NCBI GenBank assembly: GCA_019413245.1
Contig: DXNX01000054.1
Span: forward strand, 3,327-8,596
DNA: 5,270 nucleotides
Reading direction: 5' to 3'
Source: Oscillospiraceae bacterium
Lineage (GTDB): Bacteria; Bacillota; Clostridia; Oscillospirales; Ruminococcaceae
Part shown: positions 1-5,270 of the stretch, piece after piece
How positions within the stretch are numbered: position 1 is the first letter of the stretch
Layout: each line of letters opens with the position of its first letter
Notes under the pieces: model-generated
Told to the model about the DNA's origin: nothing
Seen by the model: only the letters and a program-made list of their open reading frames with translations
Database searches by the model: none
Program-made: the position numbers and the translations under genes

Positions 1-120
1 CCGGAATATCGCCCGGACCCGTCACAACTGCTTCTGGCGGATGATGCAATCCAGAAGAGACAGACCGAATCGCTGTGCCGGTATCGCCTGCACCGGGAAT
101 TTGCGGCGGTCCTGGGATGA
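1..120 (+). CDS. C-terminal tail of an unidentified protein (5' end outside window)
   Basis: The first 39 codons in frame 1 are open and end in TGA at 118-120. Third positions are mostly G or C, as in the downstream genes, and an intrinsic terminator begins 22 bases after the stop, so this looks like the true end of a gene. The peptide is polar and charged, opens with PEYRPDPSQ and ends with REFAAVLG. I see no catalytic motif, membrane segment or metal-binding cysteine cluster. It does not resemble the C-terminus of EF-Ts, the usual protein upstream of PyrH, nor that of UppS. No function is proposed. It is separated from pyrH by both a terminator and a promoter, so it is probably not part of the same operon. 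Confidence 0.6.
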   Translation, partial: PEYRPDPSQLLLADDAIQKRQTESLCRYRLHREFAAVLG

Positions 121-142
121 AACGCAGGAATAAACTTTATCT

Positions 143-176
143 TTCACACCGGCGATAACGTCGGTGTGAATTTTTT
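143..176 (+). terminator. Intrinsic (Rho-independent) terminator of the upstream gene
   Basis: The left arm TTCACACCGGCG (143-154) pairs with the right arm CGTCGGTGTGAA (159-170). This gives a 12-bp stem with one G-U wobble (152/161) and an ATAA loop (155-158). Six T residues (171-176) follow the stem immediately, which is the standard form of an intrinsic terminator on the + strand. It lies 22 bases after the stop of the partial gene and upstream of the pyrH promoter. No T-run flanks the stem on the other side, so it should act in one direction only. Confidence 0.93.
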
Positions 177-197
177 ATGCCTTTTTCCGCACGCTTA

Positions 198-226
198 TTT
201 ACTTTGAGGGCAAACTATTGTAAAAT
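198..226 (+). promoter_or_regulatory. Predicted sigma-A-type promoter of the pyrH cluster
   Basis: A -35 box TTTACT (198-203, 4 of 6 matches to TTGACA) is followed after exactly 17 bases by a -10 box TAAAAT (221-226, 5 of 6 matches to TATAAT). Transcription would begin near 232-234, giving a 5' leader of roughly 27 bases before the pyrH ATG. That is too short for a riboswitch or attenuator. The stretch is AT-rich compared with its surroundings and sits directly between the upstream terminator and pyrH, which supports the call. No operator-like repeat is evident. Confidence 0.72.
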
Positions 227-259
227 AACTACATATGACAACATCAGGTGGTGCTTACT

Positions 260-967
260 ATGGAGAACCGTTATAATCGTATTTTGTTGAAACTGAGCGG
301 CGAAGCGCTGGCCGGCAGCAAGGGCACCGGCTTCGATGAGGCAACCATTGCTTCCATCTGCGCCGGCGTTCGTGAAGCTCATGAAATGGGTGTACAGATC
401 GGCATTGTGGTCGGCGGCGGCAACTTCTGGCGCGGTCGTTCCAGCGGCAAAATGGACCGCATGGATGCCGACAAGATCGGCATGCTGGCCACGGTCATGA
501 ATGCTTTGGCTGTCAAGGATGCACTGCGTCAGCAGGGCGTGCCTGCGGTGGTGATGACCAGCGCCGTCATGCCTCAGGTGGCCGAGACCTTTACCAGCGA
601 CAAGGCCATTGCCGCTCTGGAAGCCGGCACGGTCGTCGTGTTCGGCGGCGGCACCGGCAACCCCATCTTCTCCACCGATACCGCTTCCGCCCTGCGCGCG
701 CTGGAGATCGGTGCTGATGCCATGCTCAAGGCTACCATGGTGGATGGTGTCTATGACAAGGACCCCCACAAATATCCCGATGCGGTGCGCTATGAAACCC
801 TGACCTTCACCCGCGTTCTGGATGAGCGCCTGGCCGTGATGGATTCCACCGCCGCCAGCCTCTGCCGCGACAACGGCCTGCCCATTCTGGTCTTTGATAT
901 GGGCGATGGCTCCAACATTGCCCGTGCAGTGCGCGGCGAAAAGATCGGTACGCTGGTCAAGGAATGA
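260..967 (+). CDS. pyrH: UMP kinase (uridylate kinase)
   Basis: Phosphorylates UMP to UDP with ATP in the cytoplasm, feeding UTP, CTP and nucleotide-sugar synthesis; it belongs to the amino-acid-kinase fold family and normally works as a hexamer. The 235-residue product matches the usual family length. Visible motifs are KLSGEAL (residues 11-17, phosphate loop), GGGNFWRG (52-59), GMLATVMNA (74-82, UMP-site region), GGGTGNP (129-135), TDTA (139-142) and VDGVYDKDP (161-169, nucleotide-binding region). I chose ATG 260 because AGGTGG (246-251) sits eight bases before it as a ribosome binding site. An in-frame GTG at 248 would add four residues but overlaps that site. It is the first gene after the predicted promoter, 65 bases ahead of frr, a pairing conserved across most bacteria. 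All glycine codons are GGC or GGT, consistent with high expression. Confidence 0.97.
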   Translation: MENRYNRILLKLSGEALAGSKGTGFDEATIASICAGVREAHEMGVQIGIVVGGGNFWRGRSSGKMDRMDADKIGMLATVMNALAVKDALRQQGVPAVVMTSAVMPQVAETFTSDKAIAALEAGTVVVFGGGTGNPIFSTDTASALRALEIGADAMLKATMVDGVYDKDPHKYPDAVRYETLTFTRVLDERLAVMDSTAASLCRDNGLPILVFDMGDGSNIARAVRGEKIGTLVKE

Positions 968-1032
968 CCGGCTTGCCCCCGAAATGAAAGAAAAACACGG
1001 CACAAGGCCGTTGAACAAAAGGAGACACATGT

Positions 1033-1587
1033 ATGAGCAGCACGACCAAGATCTACGAAGAAAAAATGACCAACTGCGTCAACCATCTCACCCGTGAGCT
1101 GGCTACCATCCGCGCCGGCCGTGCCAACCCGGCCATTCTGGACAAGGTCGCAGTGGATTATTACGGCGCTCCCACCCCGGTCAACCAGATCGCGGCTGTG
1201 GCTGTGGCCGAAGCACGCATCCTGACCATCACCCCCTGGGACCCCAAGATGGTCAAGGAAATTTCCAAGGCAATCCAGACCAGCGATATCGGCATCAACC
1301 CCATCGATGACGGTCATACCATCCGCCTGGTGTTCCCGGCTCCCACTGAGGAACGCCGCAAGCAGCTGACCAAGGACGTGCAGAAGCAGGGCGAGGAAGC
1401 CAAGGTTGCCGTGCGCAATGTCCGCCGCGATGCCATGGATAAGTTCAAGGCCATGAAGAAGGCCGGCGAAGTGACCGAGGACGACCAGAAGAACCTGGAA
1501 GAAGAGATCCAGAAGCTGACCGACAAGTTCGTCAAGAAGATCGACGAAACCTGCGCCGCCAAAAATCAGGAGATCATGGAAGTCTGA
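1033..1587 (+). CDS. frr: Ribosome recycling factor
   Basis: Acts with EF-G to split post-termination ribosomes into subunits so that they can start again; cytoplasmic and normally essential. The 184-residue product has the usual family length (about 185). Landmarks are the helix containing TIRAGRANP (residues 25-33), APTPVNQIA (46-54) in the beta-rich domain, DIGINP (85-90), TEERRKQL (105-112) and the basic RNVRRDA segment (128-134) of the long C-terminal helical bundle, whose arginines contact 23S rRNA. The C-terminal half is rich in Lys and Glu, as expected for the coiled helices. ATG 1033 has an AAAAGGAG site ending eight bases upstream. A second, out-of-frame ATG at 1029 overlaps it and opens only a short 22-codon frame. 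A strong hairpin starts 18 bases after the stop. Confidence 0.97.
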   Translation: MSSTTKIYEEKMTNCVNHLTRELATIRAGRANPAILDKVAVDYYGAPTPVNQIAAVAVAEARILTITPWDPKMVKEISKAIQTSDIGINPIDDGHTIRLVFPAPTEERRKQLTKDVQKQGEEAKVAVRNVRRDAMDKFKAMKKAGEVTEDDQKNLEEEIQKLTDKFVKKIDETCAAKNQEIMEV

Positions 1588-1605
1588 TTCTTCAGGCTTT
1601 CTGCT

Positions 1606-1635
1606 GCGTGTGCCGCGCATCTGCGCGGCATACGT
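1606..1635 (+). terminator. Strong GC-rich hairpin after frr, imperfect terminator
   Basis: Bases 1606-1618 pair with 1623-1635 to make a 13-bp stem with two G-U wobbles (1606/1635 and 1610/1631) and a four-base ATCT loop (1619-1622). It starts 18 bases after the frr stop. What follows is TATATCTGGC, not a run of T, so it lacks the tail of a normal intrinsic terminator. It may be a partial terminator, an RNA-processing or 3'-end-stabilising structure that sets different levels of pyrH-frr and cdsA-dxr mRNA, or the end of the transcript if Rho acts here. The stem itself is certain; its role is inferred. Confidence 0.5.
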
Positions 1636-1734
1636 TATATCTGGCAAAGTCCGGCAGAGGAGCGCATATAGTAAAACTGTCCTCCCTGTAAAAGGGAACG
1701 CTCAACTCTGTCTCCGAAAGGAATTCCCGTCTAT

Positions 1735-2601
1735 ATGAAAACTCGAATCATAACGGCCGTGGTGGGCCTGTGCCTGCTGGCGGTTGTTCTGGCTTTTTTT
1801 GACACCGTCTTTTTCGACCTGGTCCTGGCGCTGATCTGCCTCATCGGCATGCACGAAGTGTATTCCGCCATGGGGTTCGGCCGCCGTCAGTGGTATCTGT
1901 TTGCAGCGGCCATTCCCTATACGCTGCTGATCATGCTGTCCAGCAGTGATGCTGTCCGTGCCCTTATTCTGCCGGTCAGCTTCCTGGTGGTCCTGTATTA
2001 CAACATCTGCCTGATCGCCAAACATGGAACGCTGGACTTCGGCCGCCTGGCCGGGTTTGTGTATTTCAGCGGTGTCATTCTGTTCTGCTTCTATTCGCTG
2101 ATCTACCTCAAGCGGCAGTTGCCTGTGGACCAGTACGGTTATGATGCTATCTACTTCATCCTGCTGGTGCTCTGCTTCGCCTGGGGCGGCGATACATCCG
2201 CCTATTTTGCGGGGCGTGCCTTCGGCCGTCACAAGCTGGCCCCCATCGTCAGCCCGCACAAGACGGTGGAAGGTGCCGTCGGCGGTGTTATCGGCAGTAT
2301 GCTGGCCGGGCTGCTGGTCACCTTTGTTTATGGCCTGCTTTCCGGGCAGCTGCAGATGTTCACTGTCAACATCAACCCGCAGCATTATCTGGTGATTCTG
2401 GGCATGGGTGCTATTGCCTCCGTGCTGGGCATCCTGGGCGACCTGTTCGCCTCAGCAGTCAAGCGTCAGGTGGGCATCAAGGATTACGGCACCATCTTCC
2501 CGGGTCACGGCGGTATTCTGGACCGCTTTGACAGCGTGATGTTCATTGCGCCGTTTGTGTCCATTGTTGTGCGCCATTTCTTCTATCTTTCCGCTCTTTG
2601 A
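1735..2601 (+). CDS. cdsA: Phosphatidate cytidylyltransferase (CDP-diacylglycerol synthase)
   Basis: Integral membrane enzyme that joins CTP and phosphatidic acid to give CDP-diacylglycerol, the branch-point precursor of phosphatidylglycerol, cardiolipin and related phospholipids. The 288-residue product is mostly hydrophobic, with about eight likely membrane segments, and begins MKTRIIT, typical for the family. The CdsA signature is complete at residues 240-266: S-x2-KR at 240-244, KD at 249-250, HGG at 258-260 and DRFD at 263-266. A second conserved block runs from W150 through GGDT (151-154), AYFAGRAFG (156-164) and SPHKTVEG (173-180). The metal-binding aspartates are therefore present. 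The ribosome binding site AAAGGAA (1717-1723) lies rather far from the ATG, about 12 bases, but no better start exists. The next gene, dxr, begins 15 bases after the stop, so the two are almost certainly co-transcribed. No uppS lies upstream. Confidence 0.96.
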   Translation: MKTRIITAVVGLCLLAVVLAFFDTVFFDLVLALICLIGMHEVYSAMGFGRRQWYLFAAAIPYTLLIMLSSSDAVRALILPVSFLVVLYYNICLIAKHGTLDFGRLAGFVYFSGVILFCFYSLIYLKRQLPVDQYGYDAIYFILLVLCFAWGGDTSAYFAGRAFGRHKLAPIVSPHKTVEGAVGGVIGSMLAGLLVTFVYGLLSGQLQMFTVNINPQHYLVILGMGAIASVLGILGDLFASAVKRQVGIKDYGTIFPGHGGILDRFDSVMFIAPFVSIVVRHFFYLSAL

Positions 2602-2616
2602 TTAGGAAGTGAATGT

Positions 2617-3768
2617 ATGAGTAAGACCATCACTCTGCTGGGCTCCACCGGCTCCATCGGTACCCAGAGCCTGGACGTGGCCCGCATGCACGGGTATACC
2701 ATCTTCGGCCTGGCAGCCCATTCCCGTGTTGAAATTCTTTTGAAGCAGATTCAGGAATTCCACCCGCGCTATGTGGCCGTGGTGGATGAGACGGCCTGTG
2801 ACCGCCTGCAGTCTGAACTGGCCGGCGTGACCGACGCCCCGCAGCTGCTCAAGGGAGCCGAAGGCCTGCGCACCCTGGCGGCCATGGATGGCCCTGATGT
2901 GGTGTTGAATGCTGTGGTCGGCATTGCAGGCCTGCCTGCTTCTCTGGCTGCCATTGAGAGCGGCCACGACCTGGCCCTGGCCAATAAGGAAAGCCTGGTC
3001 ACCGGCGGCCACCTTGTCACCGATGCGGTGCGCCGCAAGGGCGTGCGCCTGCTGCCGGTGGATAGTGAACACTCCGCTATTTTCCAGTGCCTGCAGGACC
3101 AGCATTCGGCCAAGCGGCTGACCAAGATTCTGCTCACCGCTTCCGGCGGTCCCTTCTTCGGCATGAAGCAGGACCAGCTGGCCGGCAAGAAAAAGGAGGA
3201 CGCCCTCAAACATCCCAACTGGAATATGGGCGCCAAAATCACCATCGACTCCGCCACTCTGATGAACAAAGGCCTGGAGCTGATCGAAGCCGTCTGGCTG
3301 TTCGGCCTGCCCGAAGACAAGATTCAGATCGTGGTGCAGCGGGAAAGCGTCATCCATTCTGCAGTGCAGTTTGCAGATAACTCGGTCATTGCCCAGATGG
3401 GGGTGCCGGATATGCGCATTCCCATCCAGTATGCGCTGACCTGGCCTGACCGTCTGCCCAGTCCGGTGCCGGAACTGGATTTCGCGGCCCTGAAGTCGTT
3501 GAGCTTCGATGTGGCCGATGAGGAAACTTTCCGTTGCCTGGCAGCCTGCAAGAAAGCCATCCGCAAGGGCGGTCTGGCTCCCTGCGCTGCCAACGGTGCC
3601 AACGAGGAAGCCGTGCGTCTGTTCCTGCAGGATAAGATCGGCTTCCTGGACATCGGGCGACTGGTGGAAGGCGTGGTGGACAGCGAAGCCTTCGGCGGTG
3701 ACTACACGCTGCAGGATGTATATGACTGTGACGCTATGGCGCGCGCTTACGTCCGCGCCCATCTGTAA
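2617..3768 (+). CDS. dxr: 1-deoxy-D-xylulose 5-phosphate reductoisomerase
   Basis: Second and committed step of the MEP pathway: NADPH-dependent rearrangement and reduction of 1-deoxy-D-xylulose 5-phosphate to 2-C-methyl-D-erythritol 4-phosphate. It is cytoplasmic, a homodimer and the target of fosmidomycin. The 383-residue length is normal for Firmicutes. The N-terminal Rossmann loop is GSTGSIG (residues 9-15), followed by ANKESLV (122-128). The divalent-metal ligands are D149 and E151 in VDSEHSA and E221 in NKGLELIEA. Substrate-binding residues S176, H199, W202, M204, S212, N217 and K218 are all present, including the KHPNWNMG flap. The C-terminal helical domain includes NGANEEAV. AGGA (2604-2607) lies nine bases before ATG 2617. 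An out-of-frame ATG at 2613 opens only ATG TAT GAG TAA, overlapping the true start. All active-site residues look intact. Confidence 0.97.
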   Translation: MSKTITLLGSTGSIGTQSLDVARMHGYTIFGLAAHSRVEILLKQIQEFHPRYVAVVDETACDRLQSELAGVTDAPQLLKGAEGLRTLAAMDGPDVVLNAVVGIAGLPASLAAIESGHDLALANKESLVTGGHLVTDAVRRKGVRLLPVDSEHSAIFQCLQDQHSAKRLTKILLTASGGPFFGMKQDQLAGKKKEDALKHPNWNMGAKITIDSATLMNKGLELIEAVWLFGLPEDKIQIVVQRESVIHSAVQFADNSVIAQMGVPDMRIPIQYALTWPDRLPSPVPELDFAALKSLSFDVADEETFRCLAACKKAIRKGGLAPCAANGANEEAVRLFLQDKIGFLDIGRLVEGVVDSEAFGGDYTLQDVYDCDAMARAYVRAHL

Positions 3769-3780
3769 ATTGACTCCGCG

Positions 3781-3817
3781 GGGCGGTCTGTTTGTCCGCT
3801 GCCCGGTCTGATTTTTT
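3781..3817 (+). terminator. Weak hairpin plus T6 run between dxr and rseP
   Basis: GGGCGGT (3781-3787) can pair with GCTGCCC (3798-3804) in a 7-bp stem with two wobble pairs and a 10-base loop. Six T residues (3812-3817) follow seven bases after the stem. That gap is longer than in a normal intrinsic terminator and the stem is imperfect, so full termination is unlikely. It could reduce transcription into rseP. The T-run also ends one base before the rseP ribosome binding site GAGGTG (3819-3824), so it may simply keep that site unpaired. Confidence 0.25.
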
Positions 3818-3828
3818 CGAGGTGTTTC

Positions 3829-4953
3829 ATGACGAACGTCCTTCTCACCACCATTGCGGCAATCGTGGTTTTCGGGCTGGTCGTGCTGGTGCATGAGGCC
3901 GGCCATTTTCTGGCGGCCCGTCGTGTGGGAATGTGGGTTCAGGAATTTTCCATCGGGTTCGGCCCGGCTTTGTGGTCGCGGGTAAAAAACGGCACCCGAT
4001 ACAGTATTCGGCTGCTTCCGTTGGGCGGTTACAACCTTTTGCCCGGCGAAAATCCAGACGAGGGGGAAGAGGGGGACGAGGCGGATTCTGCCGGCTCGTT
4101 CAGCCGCCCCCATGCGGCGTATGACCGTCGGCGTCCGCTTCTGCCCGCTGCGGTCAAGGGCAAGTTTTTTGATGAGGCGCCCCCTTCGCATCGCTTTTTT
4201 GTGATTCTGTGCGGTGCCATGATGAACTTTGTCCTGGGATATTTTCTGCTGGTGGTCCTGCTTTGCGGGCAGGATGCCATCACCAGCTGCATGGTATACG
4301 ACTTCCTGGGGGACGCTCCGGCCAGTGAGGCCAGCGGCCTGCAGGCGGGGGACGAGATCCTGGCCGTGAACGGCCGGGCCTGCTTCGTGGCGGAAGATAT
4401 TGTCTACGAATTGCAGCGCACCCCGGATTATACCGCCTCCATGACTGTTTTGCGGGATGGGCAGATCACCACGCTGCCGGCAGTCCATTTTGATTCCGCC
4501 ACGGCCGAGGATGGCACCAAAACCATGGTGCTGGACTTCCAGGTGTATGGTATTGCCAAGACGCCGCGGTCGGTGGCCAGCTGGGCGGGCCGGTATTTCC
4601 TGTATTATGCCCGGGCTATCCTGCGCGGGTTCCTTGATATGTTTACCGGCCGTGTCAGCATCAATCAGCTGTCCGGTCCGGTGGGCGTGGTCAGCGCTGT
4701 CAGCCAGGCTGTGCGCTACGGATGGAAAGATGTGGTCAGTCTGGCCGCTCTGATCTCGGTCAACCTGGGAATTTTCAACCTGCTGCCCATTCCGGGGCTG
4801 GATGGTTTCAAACTGTTGTTTCTGGCAGTGGAATGGGTTTCCGGCAAAACAGTGCCCGCCCGGATACAGGCGGCTCTCAACGCTGCGGGAATCGTGGCGC
4901 TGCTGGCTTTGATGATTTTTGTTACTTTCCAGGATATCACGAAATTTATATAA
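3829..4953 (+). CDS. rseP: Site-2 intramembrane zinc metalloprotease (RseP/RasP family)
   Basis: Cleaves membrane-spanning substrates inside the bilayer; in relatives these are anti-sigma factors already cut at site 1, and leftover signal peptides. The 374-residue product has the zinc motif HEAGH (residues 22-26) in the first membrane segment (about 4-24), a second segment at about 122-145, a single PDZ domain (about 156-222, with SGLQAGDEILAVNG at 169-182), the GPVG motif (283-286), and the third zinc ligand D325 in NLLPIPGLDG (317-326), with a last segment at about 351-367. All catalytic residues are present. One PDZ domain is usual for Gram-positives; E. coli has two. Unusually, residues about 74-118 form a long, acidic then basic insertion in the loop after the first segment. 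GGG glycine codons recur here but are absent from pyrH and frr, suggesting lower expression. GAGGTG (3819-3824) sits four bases before the start. Confidence 0.95.
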   Translation: MTNVLLTTIAAIVVFGLVVLVHEAGHFLAARRVGMWVQEFSIGFGPALWSRVKNGTRYSIRLLPLGGYNLLPGENPDEGEEGDEADSAGSFSRPHAAYDRRRPLLPAAVKGKFFDEAPPSHRFFVILCGAMMNFVLGYFLLVVLLCGQDAITSCMVYDFLGDAPASEASGLQAGDEILAVNGRACFVAEDIVYELQRTPDYTASMTVLRDGQITTLPAVHFDSATAEDGTKTMVLDFQVYGIAKTPRSVASWAGRYFLYYARAILRGFLDMFTGRVSINQLSGPVGVVSAVSQAVRYGWKDVVSLAALISVNLGIFNLLPIPGLDGFKLLFLAVEWVSGKTVPARIQAALNAAGIVALLALMIFVTFQDITKFI

Positions 4954-4966
4954 GGAGTGTCTTTGT

Positions 4967-5270
4967 ATGCGCCAGCTCAAACGAACGGTCAAGATCGGCA
5001 ATGTCACCATCGGCGGCAACAATCCCATTGCAGTGCAGACCATGCTCAACGTTCCGGTGGAGGATATCGCCGGCAACGTGGCGCAGGCCCGCCGTGTGGC
5101 TGAAGCCGGTTGCCAGATCGTGCGTGTCACGGTCCCCACGCCCAAGGATGCGGCGGTGGTTTCCGCCATTAAGGAAGCGGTGGACATTCCCGTGGTGGCC
5201 GATATTCATTTCGACTACAAGGCTGCCCTGGCCGCTTTGGATGCCGGTGCTGACAAGATCCGCATCAACC
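4967..5270 (+). CDS. ispG: 4-hydroxy-3-methylbut-2-en-1-yl diphosphate synthase, N-terminal part (runs off the window)
   Basis: Sixth step of the MEP pathway: reductive ring opening of methylerythritol cyclodiphosphate to HMBPP by a [4Fe-4S] enzyme. Only 101 complete codons are present, the first part of the TIM-barrel domain. Recognisable family blocks are VKIGNVTIGG (residues 8-17), PIAVQTM (20-26), AEAGCQIVRV (45-54), PVVADIHFDY (75-84) and DKIRIN (96-101). The cluster cysteines lie beyond the window, so activity cannot be checked. The usual TNT segment after QSM reads LNV here (27-29). Its ribosome binding site AAGGAG (4952-4957) shares two bases with the TAA stop of rseP (4951-4953) and ends nine bases before the ATG. 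This suggests translational coupling of the two genes, with only 13 bases between them. Confidence 0.95.
   Translation, partial: MRQLKRTVKIGNVTIGGNNPIAVQTMLNVPVEDIAGNVAQARRVAEAGCQIVRVTVPTPKDAAVVSAIKEAVDIPVVADIHFDYKAALAALDAGADKIRIN

Noticed and set aside
248..259. Upstream GTG start for pyrH adding four residues
   Set aside because: The GTG overlaps the AGGTGG ribosome binding site that is correctly spaced for ATG 260, and the longer form has no site of its own.
997..1011. Small hairpin ACGGC/GCCGT between pyrH and frr
   Set aside because: Only five base pairs and no T-run after it. It is unlikely to terminate transcription between two genes that are normally co-transcribed.
215..1647. Long minus-strand open frames opposite pyrH and frr (215-1030 and 790-1647)
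   Set aside because: They are antisense to pyrH and frr, overlap one another, and have no recognisable domain. They arise from the codon bias of the real genes.
1642..1672. Possible promoter for cdsA (TATAGT at 1667-1672 with TGGCAA at 1642-1647)
   Set aside because: The -10 box is good, but the -35 matches only three of six bases and the spacing is 19. Too weak to list, though an internal promoter after the frr hairpin is not excluded.
1683..1697. Small inverted repeat TCCCT/AGGGA in the frr-cdsA gap
   Set aside because: A five-base stem of this kind is expected by chance, and nothing nearby suggests a protein binding site.
1702..2385. A 227-codon minus-strand open frame opposite cdsA
   Set aside because: The plus strand encodes CdsA with its full signature. 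The antisense product is a Gln/His/Asp-rich sequence typical of the complement of membrane-protein codons.
2602..5187. An 861-codon open frame on the minus strand across dxr, rseP and the start of ispG
   Set aside because: It lies antisense to three genes with intact catalytic motifs. Its translation is rich in His, Gln and Gly without domains, as expected when GC-rich coding DNA is read on the opposite strand. It is a shadow frame.

Overview
The window is a stretch of chromosome carrying a compact, co-directional (+ strand) housekeeping cluster: the tail of an unidentified gene, then pyrH, frr, cdsA, dxr, rseP and the start of ispG. GC-rich DNA with strong G/C preference at third codon positions, Gram-positive-type UMP kinase and ribosome recycling factor, a single-PDZ RseP, the MEP isoprenoid route and this gene order all point to a GC-rich member of the Clostridia. 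My best guess is the Oscillospiraceae/Ruminococcaceae (Faecalibacterium, Gemmiger, Subdoligranulum and relatives). That placement is inference from gene content, not a database match.

Layout. Bases 1-120 are the last 39 codons of a gene I cannot identify. A near-perfect intrinsic terminator (143-176) closes it, and a sigma-A-like promoter (198-226) starts the next unit. pyrH (260-967) and frr (1033-1587) follow 65 bases apart. A 147-base gap after frr holds a strong GC hairpin (1606-1635) and no gene. Then come cdsA (1735-2601), dxr (2617-3768), rseP (3829-4953) and ispG (4967 to beyond the window end). cdsA-dxr and rseP-ispG are closely spaced, 15 and 13 bases. dxr-rseP is separated by 60 bases that include a weak hairpin and a T6 run.

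How the genes fit together. PyrH supplies UDP for RNA, CTP and nucleotide sugars. Frr recycles ribosomes after termination. CdsA makes CDP-diacylglycerol for phospholipids. Dxr and IspG are the second and sixth steps of the MEP pathway, which feeds undecaprenyl phosphate and other isoprenoids. RseP is the intramembrane site-2 protease of the same membrane-biogenesis cluster.

Unusual points are modest. uppS, which commonly lies between frr and cdsA in Firmicutes, is absent. The gene before pyrH does not look like tsf. RseP carries an acidic insertion after its first membrane segment. frr and dxr share an overlapping double-ATG start. I found no CRISPR array, mobile element, RNA gene, riboswitch or recognisable new system. 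This is mainly an ordinary core-genome region.
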